This document shows positions 6,027 through 13,539 of a DNA stretch of 14,378 nt, piece by piece. The DNA is from Micavibrio sp. (GTDB lineage Bacteria > Pseudomonadota > Alphaproteobacteria > Micavibrionales > Micavibrionaceae), in the NCBI GenBank assembly GCA_027066695.1, contig JAMONE010000068.1, positions 1 through 14,378 on the forward strand, written 5' to 3'. The translations under genes and the position numbers were made by a program. Under the pieces are notes generated by a model, which searched no databases, was not told where the DNA came from, and saw nothing but the letters and a program-made list of their open reading frames with translations. Position 1 is the stretch's first letter. Every line of letters starts with the position of its first letter.

Positions 6027-7474
6027 TTGATATATTAAATCAAAAAACATCGTTATATCGAGTTTGCCGTCTGCGCAATCGTCATCTTTTAACTAAAAAT
6101 AATAGATTACGTTTACGTTATGTTGCCAGCACGCTTGTGGTTGCTTGTGTAATATCAACCAGTCTTTTGGGCTATATTAGCTCGTCCGTGGCTTTCGCTC
6201 CGGCTGATTTTGAAATTGTAGAAGCTAGTAATATTGTTAATATTACAAAATCCGAGATACAATCTTTCCCGTCATTAGAAGAATTTGCAGGTAATGACGA
6301 GGGATCATTAGACGGCGTGGTTGAGCTTATTGAGGCAAGCTTAGTCGCGCGTAGTGAGGTTATCAAAATCAACTCTGGTGATACTATTGCGGGTGCGTTG
6401 CAAAATATCGGTGTTAGCGGCGCGGAAGCTTATCGCGCGGTTAAGGTTATGAGTAAGCATTATGATCCACGTTCTATAAGAGCGGGGCAGGCAATATCTG
6501 TGCATCTTGAGCCGAATGAGGATGGGCTTGAGCTTGAGCTCTCATCATTTAATATGAATATAACGCCGACCAAAGAGCTTATTGTAACGCGTGACGAGAA
6601 TAAGCGTTTTTCCTCTAAATTGCATGAGAAAGAAGTTATTCTTCAAACAAAAGCGGCCAATGCTGAAATTGAAACATCTTTATACGGCTCAGCTGCGCGC
6701 GCAGGGATACCCGCAACTATCGTTGCTGAAATAATTAGAATTTACTCATATAATGTTGATTTTCAACGTGATATTCGTCGCGGCGATAAAATTAAAATTT
6801 TGTATGAGACTTATGAAACGAAAGATGGTGATTTCGCGCGTTATGGTGATATTCTTTATGCTAGCTTAATGGTTAATGGCAGTGAAATACCTGTTTATCG
6901 CTATAAATCTAAGGATAAATCCGTTGATTATTATCGTGAAAATGGCGCAAGTCTGAAACGTATATTAATGCAAACCCCTGTTGATGGTGCGCGTATGTCT
7001 TCTGGTTTTGGAATGCGCCGTCACCCTGTTTTGGGATATAACAAAATGCATAAAGGCGTTGATTTTGCAGCTTCGCGTGGCACTCCTATTTATGCAGCAG
7101 GTAATGGCGTTATTGAAAAAGCTGGACGCAATGGCGGATATGGTAATTACATACGTATTCGTCATAAAAATGGATTGAAGACCGCTTATGCTCATATGAA
7201 GAAATTTGCCAAGGGCATTAAAGTCGGAAAATATGTTGAGCAAGGCAAAGTTATTGGCTATGTCGGTACAACAGGACGCTCCACAGGGCCACATTTGCAT
7301 TTTGAAGTGCTAAAAAACGGCAAACAAGTTAACCCTAAAAGCATAAAATCCTCATCAGGAGAAAAGCTTGCAGGAAGAAGCCTAAAAGATTTTCAAGCGC
7401 GGATTCTTGCGGTTAAACAGAAATATGCTGTGTTGGCGCAAAGCCTAAAATTCGCCCAAAATAACTTCGAATAA
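6017..7474 (+). CDS. M23-family peptidoglycan endopeptidase, membrane-anchored, MepM-like
   Basis: A zinc metallopeptidase expected to cut peptide crosslinks in the periplasmic cell wall. The 485 residues show a basic N-terminus (about 14-34), one membrane segment or uncleaved signal (about 36-57), and an OapA/LysM-like region around 115-165 (KINSGDTIAGAL, IRAGQAI). A linker domain follows to about 320, then the M23 LytM domain at about 325-445. Its zinc and catalytic residues are complete: H345 and D349 (HKGVDF), H393 (AYAHM), and H426 and H428 (GPHLHFEV). The short C-terminal tail is basic and helical. The start is TTG: an in-frame TGA sits at 5999-6001, the next Met is at codon 145, and GGAG at 6006-6009 is ideally spaced seven bases away. 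A small ORF overlaps this start. A regulatory, inactive LytM protein (EnvC/NlpD type) is unlikely because the metal ligands are intact. Confidence 0.92.
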   Translation: MRLIDILNQKTSLYRVCRLRNRHLLTKNNRLRLRYVASTLVVACVISTSLLGYISSSVAFAPADFEIVEASNIVNITKSEIQSFPSLEEFAGNDEGSLDGVVELIEASLVARSEVIKINSGDTIAGALQNIGVSGAEAYRAVKVMSKHYDPRSIRAGQAISVHLEPNEDGLELELSSFNMNITPTKELIVTRDENKRFSSKLHEKEVILQTKAANAEIETSLYGSAARAGIPATIVAEIIRIYSYNVDFQRDIRRGDKIKILYETYETKDGDFARYGDILYASLMVNGSEIPVYRYKSKDKSVDYYRENGASLKRILMQTPVDGARMSSGFGMRRHPVLGYNKMHKGVDFAASRGTPIYAAGNGVIEKAGRNGGYGNYIRIRHKNGLKTAYAHMKKFAKGIKVGKYVEQGKVIGYVGTTGRSTGPHLHFEVLKNGKQVNPKSIKSSSGEKLAGRSLKDFQARILAVKQKYAVLAQSLKFAQNNFE

Positions 7475-7477
7475 TAC

Positions 7478-7496
7478 CTAGAGTCAGGACCTATTA
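7478..7496. repeat. Solo terminus of the palindromic element
   Basis: The 19 bases from 7478 (CTAGAGTCAGGACCTATTA) match the terminal repeat of the 1500-1776 element at 18 of 19 positions, differing only at the fifth base. They begin four bases after the M23 peptidase stop codon. No matching opposite terminus or internal arm follows in the M23-rne spacer. It is either a remnant left by deletion or excision, or a short recognition sequence used on its own. Confidence 0.6.
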
Positions 7497-7698
7497 TCAT
7501 TTTTCTTATAAAAATATCGTTTTATGATTGAGCATTTGATAACAACTGTGTACAGTGGCAGAGGTTTTATATGCATACGGCTTTGCGTTTATAGTAAAGA
7601 TTTAAAAAGTTCCGCCCGGCTGTAAGCATTAAATTTTAAATTATATGCGTTTTCGCGCCACCCCTTTCTTTGTTTTGGAAAACATATGGGGCAGGCTG

Positions 7699-7710
7699 CC
7701 TTGCGCAAGG
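7699..7710. promoter_or_regulatory. 12-bp perfect palindrome just before the rne ribosome binding site
   Basis: CCTTGCGCAAGG is its own reverse complement and ends three bases before the GGAG (7713-7716) that serves the rne start at 7723. Folded in RNA it gives a four-base-pair stem with a GCGC loop next to the Shine-Dalgarno. As DNA it could bind a dimer. RNase E limits its own mRNA in enteric bacteria through the 5' UTR; whether this site plays any such role here is unknown. Confidence 0.3.
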
Positions 7711-7722
7711 ATGGAGAAAATA

Positions 7723-10293
7723 ATGACAAAAAAAATGTTAATTGACGCAACTCATAAAGAAGAAATAAGAGTTGCGATTACTGATGGTAATAAACTTATA
7801 GAATATGATTACGAAAGCCAAAGTAGAAAGCCTATAAAGGGAAGTATATATCTTGCCAAAGTTACAAGGGTTGAGCCTTCATTGCAGGCTGCGTTCGTAA
7901 GTTTCGGTGGTAATCGCCATGGCTTCTTACCTTTTTCAGAAATACATCCTGACTATTTCAGAATTCCAGTTGCTGATCGTGAAGCTTTAATGGCAGAGCA
8001 AGAAGCCTTGCTTCAAGAGCATGATGAAGAAGAAGCTCTTGTCGAGGAAGAGTACAGCAAAGAAGAAGAGACTGTGGCAAGTGAAGAAAACTCAATCGAA
8101 TCTGATGAGGTCGGCGGCGATGTTGCTATAGTTGAGGGAGAGCCTGAGACTAAAGAAAAAGCAAAAAAGCCTGCGAAAGAAAAAGAATCTAAAAAAGATG
8201 AAGTCAAAGCAGATGTCGTGGCTGTGGCTGAAACAGAAGTTAAAGAAGTTAAGGAAGTTAAGGAAGTTAAGGAAGTTAAGGCTTCTCCAAAATCTGAAGA
8301 TGAAGAATCTAAAGACAAAAAACCTGAAGATAAATCAGATGAAGCAAAAGCAATAACTGATGTAAATCCAGAAGAAAATAAAAAATCAGGTAATCGTCGC
8401 GGTAATTATCGTGGACGTGGGCGTGGTCGTGGAAATAGAAATTCTCAATATCGCAACCGTAATGTAGAGGTTGTCGGCGGGGAATCTTCTGATGATGATC
8501 AACGTTTTCGTTTTAACTTGCGCCGTAAATATAAAATTCAAGAAGTTATCAAACGCGGTCAAATTATGCTGGTTCAAGCAAATAAAGAAGAGCGCGGCAA
8601 TAAAGGCGCGGCGGTTGGCTCATATTTATCACTACCGGGGCGTTATTGTGTTTTGATGCCAAATTCCCCGCGCGGCGGCGGCGTTAGTCGTAAGATCGCA
8701 AACAACAAAGATCGTGCGCGTATGCGTGAAATTGTTAAGGAGCTTGAAGTTCCTAAGGGCATGTCTGTTATTGTACGTACAGCAGGTGTTAGTCGTACAA
8801 AAGCAGAGATTAAGCGTGATTTAGACTATTTAATGCGCTTGTGGGATAATATTCGTGAGCTAACGCTGCAATCAACCGCGCCTGCGCTTGTCTATGAAGA
8901 AGCAGATCTTATAAAACGCTCCGTACGTGATCTATATACACGCGATGTCGAAGAGATTCACGTGGCAGGAGAAGAGGGCTATAACACGGCTAAAGACTTC
9001 ATGAAAATGATGATCCCTTCGCATGTGAAAAAAGTTAAATATTATGATGGTAAAAAATTACCACTATTTAATCGCTATCAAATTGAAAGTCAAATTAACG
9101 AAATTGGCCAGCCAGAAGTTCGTTTGAAATCGGGTGGATATTTGGTTATCAACCCTACGGAAGCTTTGGTTTCTATTGATGTTAACTCTGGCAAGTCTAC
9201 AAAAGGCCGTCATATTGAGGAGACCGCTCTTAAAACTAACTTAGAAGCCGCCGAAGAAGTCGCGCGTCAATTAAAGTTACGTGATTTAGGTGGTTTGGTT
9301 GTAATTGATTTTATTGATATGGAGCATCGCGGCAATAATGCAAAAGTTGAACGCCGCATGAAAGAATCTCTTTCAACAGATAGAGCGCGTGTTCAAGTTG
9401 GGCGCATTTCATCTTTTGGTTTGATGGAGCTTTCTCGCCAACGCTTAAGCCCAAGTCTTACCGAGGCACAGTTTGAGCAATGCACTAAATGCAGGGGTCT
9501 TGGCCTTACGCGTACAGCAGATGCCATGTCTATACTTGTTCTACGTGCGATAGAAGAAGAAGGCATCCGTGCGCGCGCGGCGCAAATTATTGTGCAAGTT
9601 ACAGGTGATGTTGCGCTTTATATCTTGAATCACAAACGTAAAAAAATGGCGCAAATTGAAGAGCGTTATAATTTTGAAGTATTGATACGTATTGATGATG
9701 AGATTCCTGCCTCTGAATATCTTGTGGAAGTATCCAAGCCAGCTGAGAAAAATGATGTCGAGAAACCAAGTTCTGATACTAATATTTCAGGTAAGCAGCC
9801 AGAATCTAAAACAGATAAAACAGATAAAACAGATGAAGTTGAAAAAACGGATAAAACAGATGATGATAATGAGCGTTCCTCACGTCGTCGTGGTCGCCGT
9901 GGTGGTCGTAATCGCAATAACCGTCAAGATAATGCTCAGAATAATACAGGCCAAGAAGGTAATATAGAGCAAGGAAAATCTACGGATATTAACGGTAATG
10001 TTGCGCAAACCATTAGTGAAATTGATGATAAGGACGGTAATAAAGTTGCAAACTCAAAAGGCAAAAGCGTTTCTCGCAAGAAAAAACCTGTTGCTAAAAA
10101 ATCTTCAGAAAAAGTTTCTGATCCTGCGAATGATGATAATGCCAAGGATAAGAAACCAGCGAAAAAGGCAACTAAAAAACCTGCTCCTAAAAAGGAAAAA
10201 GCTGTAGAGGAAAAACCCTCCGAGGCAAGTTTGCATGAAACGGTAAATCAAGCGCCCGAGCAAAAGAAAAAGGGCTGGTGGAATCGCTTATAG
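7723..10293 (+). CDS. rne: Ribonuclease E
   Basis: Essential endoribonuclease and degradosome scaffold for mRNA decay and rRNA/tRNA processing. The start at 7723 gives MTKKMLIDATHKEE, the usual N-terminus, with GGAG at 7713-7716 six bases upstream. An upstream in-frame ATG at 7645 would add 26 atypical residues. In the 856-residue product, the S1 domain is split by an insertion (about 87-259) rich in Glu/Lys, with EVK repeats and an RG-rich patch (about 224-246). The 5'-sensor/RNase H-like and DNase I-like regions follow, with catalytic D486 (SIDVNSG) and D529 (VIDFID). The zinc link is C587 and C590 (CTKC). The disordered C-terminal half (after about 670) has a TDK-repeat acidic stretch, an Arg-rich RNA-binding patch (about 719-734), Lys-rich segments, and a terminal GWWNRL, the alphaproteobacterial PNPase-binding type motif. 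RNase G is excluded by the length and tail. Confidence 0.96.
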   Translation: MTKKMLIDATHKEEIRVAITDGNKLIEYDYESQSRKPIKGSIYLAKVTRVEPSLQAAFVSFGGNRHGFLPFSEIHPDYFRIPVADREALMAEQEALLQEHDEEEALVEEEYSKEEETVASEENSIESDEVGGDVAIVEGEPETKEKAKKPAKEKESKKDEVKADVVAVAETEVKEVKEVKEVKEVKASPKSEDEESKDKKPEDKSDEAKAITDVNPEENKKSGNRRGNYRGRGRGRGNRNSQYRNRNVEVVGGESSDDDQRFRFNLRRKYKIQEVIKRGQIMLVQANKEERGNKGAAVGSYLSLPGRYCVLMPNSPRGGGVSRKIANNKDRARMREIVKELEVPKGMSVIVRTAGVSRTKAEIKRDLDYLMRLWDNIRELTLQSTAPALVYEEADLIKRSVRDLYTRDVEEIHVAGEEGYNTAKDFMKMMIPSHVKKVKYYDGKKLPLFNRYQIESQINEIGQPEVRLKSGGYLVINPTEALVSIDVNSGKSTKGRHIEETALKTNLEAAEEVARQLKLRDLGGLVVIDFIDMEHRGNNAKVERRMKESLSTDRARVQVGRISSFGLMELSRQRLSPSLTEAQFEQCTKCRGLGLTRTADAMSILVLRAIEEEGIRARAAQIIVQVTGDVALYILNHKRKKMAQIEERYNFEVLIRIDDEIPASEYLVEVSKPAEKNDVEKPSSDTNISGKQPESKTDKTDKTDEVEKTDKTDDDNERSSRRRGRRGGRNRNNRQDNAQNNTGQEGNIEQGKSTDINGNVAQTISEIDDKDGNKVANSKGKSVSRKKKPVAKKSSEKVSDPANDDNAKDKKPAKKATKKPAPKKEKAVEEKPSEASLHETVNQAPEQKKKGWWNRL
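8236..8280 (+). repeat. Five tandem 9-bp units encoding EVK in rne
   Basis: GAAGTTAAA followed by four copies of GAAGTTAAG is in frame with rne and encodes (Glu-Val-Lys)5 within the S1-domain insertion. The near-identity of the units at the DNA level points to recent slippage expansion, and the copy number may vary between strains without breaking the frame. Confidence 0.85.
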
Positions 10294-10350
10294 ATCACCA
10301 GCTTAGGGGTACGGTCTAATATTTTTGCTGTTATCATAACTGTATGCATA

Positions 10351-10381
10351 TTGATATATGCTACTTGATTTTTGTTATAAA
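10351..10381 (+). promoter_or_regulatory. Candidate sigma-70 promoter for aacS
   Basis: TTGATA at 10351-10356 and TATAAA at 10376-10381 have a 19-base spacer, or 18 bases if TTATAA at 10375-10380 is taken. This would place the transcript start about 40 bases before the aacS ATG. Both hexamers fit the consensus at five of six bases, but the spacing is long and the surroundings are AT-rich. A six-base-pair GCATAT/ATATGC hairpin (10346-10361) overlaps the -35 box and is too weak to call as the rne terminator. Confidence 0.3.
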
Positions 10382-10427
10382 AGTGCACAAAATCACTATG
10401 TTAATATTTTAAGAGATAGCCTTTATC

Positions 10428-12380
10428 ATGAAAACTTCACTTTGGTCTCCATCGGAGCAACAAATAGATTCAAGCATATTATCTGAATTTATTGCCACGG
10501 TTAATAAACGCAGCGGCAATAATTTTAATGATTATCAATCACTTTGGCAGTGGTCTATTGATGATATAGAAGGCTTTTGGGATATCATATGGGATTTTTG
10601 CGGTGTTATCGGTGATAAGGGTGTGCGCATTTTTGATGATAATGGCGGGCGAATGTTGGGGGCTAGTTTCTTTCCCGATGCTTCGATAAATTATGCGGAA
10701 AATTTACTACAAAATCGTGATGATAAAATAGCCATAATTTTTCGTGATGAAACTGGCAAAGAACGCGAAATAACCCGCTCGCAGCTTTATGATGAAGTGT
10801 CTAAATGGCAACAAGCCATGATTGCTTGCGGCGTGGTTGAGGGTGATCGCGTGGCGGGCTATATGCCTAATATGATTGAAACTGTTATTGCTTCGCTGGC
10901 GGCTATATCGCTGGGCGCGTTATGGTCTACGGCCTCACCTGATTTTGGTGTTCAGGGCGTTGTTGATCGCTTTGGGCAGATTAAGCCAAAGCTATTAATC
11001 ACGGTGGATGGCTATTACTATAATGGAAAAACCATAGATATTTTGGATAAGGTAAAAGACATACAGCCTGCTTTAAAAGGTCTGGAGCGCACTATTATTG
11101 TGCCGTTTGCTGGTTCGTCGATTGATATTGCAACCTTGAAAAACACCCAAAGTGCAAATGATTTTATAGACACATACACCCCAAAAGATATTGAGTTTAA
11201 CCGCGTTGAATTTAATCATCCACTATTTATTATGTTCTCATCTGGTACAACTGGCGTTCCCAAATGCATAGTGCATGGTCATGGCGGGACATTGCTTCAA
11301 CATTTAAAAGAACACCAGCTTCAATGTAATATTAAAGCTGATGATAGGGTTTTCTATTTCACAACATGTGGCTGGATGATGTGGAACTGGTTAGTTACAG
11401 GACTGGCTTCGGATGCTACTTTGCTGTTATATGATGGCTCGCCATTTTATCCTGATGGTAATGTTTTGTGGGATTATACCGCCAAACATGAATGCAGCTT
11501 CTTTGGCACATCTGCCAAATATATCGAAGCCATGAAAAACGGCGAATTAAAACCAAAAGATACGCATGATTTGTCTTCTCTTCGAACTATGGCATCGACA
11601 GGATCACCACTGGTTCACAGTAGCTTTGATTACGTGTATGCCTCTATTAAATCCGATATGCATTTGGCATCTATTTCAGGCGGAACAGATATTGTCTCCT
11701 GTTTTATGCTTGGCAACCCTATATCGCCTGTATATCGCGGTGAAATACAATGCGCAGGTTTGGGTATGGCGGTGAATATATTTGATGATAAGGGGCAGCC
11801 AACTAAAGACGGCTCTGGTGAGCTTGTCTGCACTAAAGCATTTCCAGCCATGCCTATATCCTTTTGGAATGATGATGGTAATAAGAAGTACAGCAAAGCA
11901 TATTTCGAGAAGTTCGATAATATTTGGTGTCATGGTGATTGGGTGGAGCGAACTGATAACGGCGGCTTTATCATCCATGGTCGCAGTGATGCCACGCTTA
12001 ATCCAGGGGGTGTACGCATCGGCACAGCCGAGATCTACCGTCAGGTAGAAGCCATAGAAGCTGTGCGCGATTGTGTTGCCGTTGGTCAGGATTGGGAAGG
12101 TGATGTACGTGTTATATTATTTGTTATCCTTCAAAAAAATTGGGAGCTTGATGATAATTTGATAAAAGAAATTAAAACCCAAATTAGAAAAGGCGCAACT
12201 CCGCGTCATGTTCCTGCAAAAGTAATCGCCGTATCAGATATTCCACGCACAAGAAGCGGCAAAATCACTGAAATTGCTGTACGTGATGTAATAATGGGGC
12301 GTAACATCAAGAATATTGAGGCTCTCGCCAATCCCGAAAGCTTAGAACTTTTTAAAGATTTGGAAGAATTAGAAAAATGA
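10428..12380 (+). CDS. aacS: Acetoacetyl-CoA synthetase (acetoacetate-CoA ligase)
   Basis: ATP-dependent activation of acetoacetate to acetoacetyl-CoA in the cytosol, used in ketone-body or polyhydroxybutyrate carbon recovery and after leucine breakdown. The 650-residue ANL-superfamily enzyme matches the family length. The N-terminal cap with LWSPS (5-9) and WSIDDIEGFW (42-51) is typical. P-loop-like FSSGTTGVPK (270-279) is followed by TTCGWMMWNW (312-321), which is characteristic of acetoacetyl-CoA synthetase, then GGT (418-420), GDW (503-505), HGRSDATLNPGGVR (517-530), and catalytic K612 in RTRSGKITE. Acetyl-CoA synthetase is a close relative, but the N-terminal cap and the CGWMMWN segment favour acetoacetate. 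The ATG at 10428 has only a weak AAGAGA upstream. The stop codon overlaps the start of the aminotransferase gene, so the two genes form an operon. Confidence 0.92.
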   Translation: MKTSLWSPSEQQIDSSILSEFIATVNKRSGNNFNDYQSLWQWSIDDIEGFWDIIWDFCGVIGDKGVRIFDDNGGRMLGASFFPDASINYAENLLQNRDDKIAIIFRDETGKEREITRSQLYDEVSKWQQAMIACGVVEGDRVAGYMPNMIETVIASLAAISLGALWSTASPDFGVQGVVDRFGQIKPKLLITVDGYYYNGKTIDILDKVKDIQPALKGLERTIIVPFAGSSIDIATLKNTQSANDFIDTYTPKDIEFNRVEFNHPLFIMFSSGTTGVPKCIVHGHGGTLLQHLKEHQLQCNIKADDRVFYFTTCGWMMWNWLVTGLASDATLLLYDGSPFYPDGNVLWDYTAKHECSFFGTSAKYIEAMKNGELKPKDTHDLSSLRTMASTGSPLVHSSFDYVYASIKSDMHLASISGGTDIVSCFMLGNPISPVYRGEIQCAGLGMAVNIFDDKGQPTKDGSGELVCTKAFPAMPISFWNDDGNKKYSKAYFEKFDNIWCHGDWVERTDNGGFIIHGRSDATLNPGGVRIGTAEIYRQVEAIEAVRDCVAVGQDWEGDVRVILFVILQKNWELDDNLIKEIKTQIRKGATPRHVPAKVIAVSDIPRTRSGKITEIAVRDVIMGRNIKNIEALANPESLELFKDLEELEK

Positions 12381-13537
12381 CAGAACGTAAATTTAGACCT
12401 GTACTCCACGCGCTGACAGCTAATCCAGGAAACGAGATGATGCGCTATGCTCAAGGTAAGGATGATATCATTACGCTTGGGCAAGGTGAAGGCGACGCGC
12501 CAACGCCTGATTTTATTTGCGAGGCAACGATGCGAGCTTTAAAAGACGGACGTACATTCTACGGCCCTGTCCTTGGGAGTAATGAGCTGCGCCAAAGCTT
12601 ATCTGAATATTATGAACGCATTTACAATCTTGATATACCCTCAAGCCGAGTTTTTGTAACGGCCTCTGGCTCTACTGCTATGCATTTATCTTTGGCTGCG
12701 CTAGTTGATAAGGGCGATGAAGTTATCGCTGTCACGCCAATTTGGAAGAATTTGCTCGGCGCGGTTGAGCTAACCCAAGCAACAACAAAACAGGTGGCTC
12801 TTGATTATGTTGATAATGAATGGGTGCTTGATTTAGACAAATTATTTGCCGCTATTAATGAAAAGACAAAAGTATTGCTGATTGTTACGCCGTCAAATCC
12901 AACTGGGTGGACGGCTAGCAGGGATGAGCTGAGAGCGATATTAGATTTTACCCGTGAGCGCGGAATTTGGGTGCTGTCCGATGAAGTATATGGCCGCCTT
13001 GTATATGAAGGTGTACGTGCGCCGAGTTTTCTTGATGTTGCAAAAGATGATGATTTGCTGCTGGTGGTGAACAGCTTCTCGAAAAGCTGGGCTATGACGG
13101 GCTGGCGTTTGGGCTGGATTGTCGGGCCACATGAAGCAGAAGCGAAAATCCGCGATGTTGCGCTATATAATAAATTATGCCCGCCTACATTTACGCAATA
13201 TGGTGCAATCGCAGCATTAGAAGAGGGCGAAGAATTTCTTAAACAACAGCTTAAATTATGGCATAAAAATCGTGATCTAGTCGTCAAACGTTTTAAGAAA
13301 ATGGGAAACGTACATATGTCCTACCCCAAGAGTACGTTTTATGCTTTTTTCAAAGTGGATGGTCAAGATGATTGCATCGAGATGACTAAGCGTTTGATCG
13401 ATGAAGCAGGCGTACTCCTTTCCCCTGGGTCGGCTTTTGGGGAAGAGGCAAAAGGTTATATCCGCTTATGTTTTGCCGTATCAACCGAGCGTCTGAACGA
13501 GGCACTAGACCGCATAGAAGCTGTTATTTGTAAGTAG
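12377..13537 (+). CDS. PLP-dependent class I/II aminotransferase
   Basis: Fold-type I aminotransferase that moves an amino group between an amino acid and a 2-oxo acid; the substrate is not determined. The 386-residue protein has TLGQGEGDAPTPDF near the N-terminus, FYGPVLGSNELR (61-72), SGST (97-100) at the cofactor phosphate, NPTG (174-177), D202 and Y205 (SDEVYGRL), the Schiff-base lysine K236 (NSFSKSWAMTGWRLGW) and carboxylate-binding R363 (YIRLCF). This is the aspartate/aromatic aminotransferase subgroup I-gamma pattern common in alphaproteobacteria. Its ATG overlaps the aacS TGA as ATGA, with GGAAG at 12362-12366 ten bases upstream, so translation is probably coupled. The stop lies two bases from the convergent glycosyltransferase stop. 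Pairing with aacS suggests a catabolic amino acid role, but that is only an inference. Confidence 0.9.
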   Translation: MTERKFRPVLHALTANPGNEMMRYAQGKDDIITLGQGEGDAPTPDFICEATMRALKDGRTFYGPVLGSNELRQSLSEYYERIYNLDIPSSRVFVTASGSTAMHLSLAALVDKGDEVIAVTPIWKNLLGAVELTQATTKQVALDYVDNEWVLDLDKLFAAINEKTKVLLIVTPSNPTGWTASRDELRAILDFTRERGIWVLSDEVYGRLVYEGVRAPSFLDVAKDDDLLLVVNSFSKSWAMTGWRLGWIVGPHEAEAKIRDVALYNKLCPPTFTQYGAIAALEEGEEFLKQQLKLWHKNRDLVVKRFKKMGNVHMSYPKSTFYAFFKVDGQDDCIEMTKRLIDEAGVLLSPGSAFGEEAKGYIRLCFAVSTERLNEALDRIEAVICK

Positions 13538-13539
13538 GG

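Noticed and set aside
7645..7722. Upstream in-frame ATG extending RNase E by 26 residues
   Set aside because: The family N-terminus and the best Shine-Dalgarno both point to 7723, and the extension has no conserved content.
8013..8318. Long minus-strand ORF over the rne insertion, rich in Ser/Thr/Leu
   Set aside because: It is the antisense of the repetitive Glu/Lys codons and has no start context or homologue-like composition.
10304..10323. Possible degenerate third copy of the element terminus after rne (TTAGGGGTACGGTCTAATA)
   Set aside because: Only about 12 of 18 positions match the TAGGGTCAGGACCTATTA terminus and the GTCAGGAC core is broken, so it cannot be told from chance.
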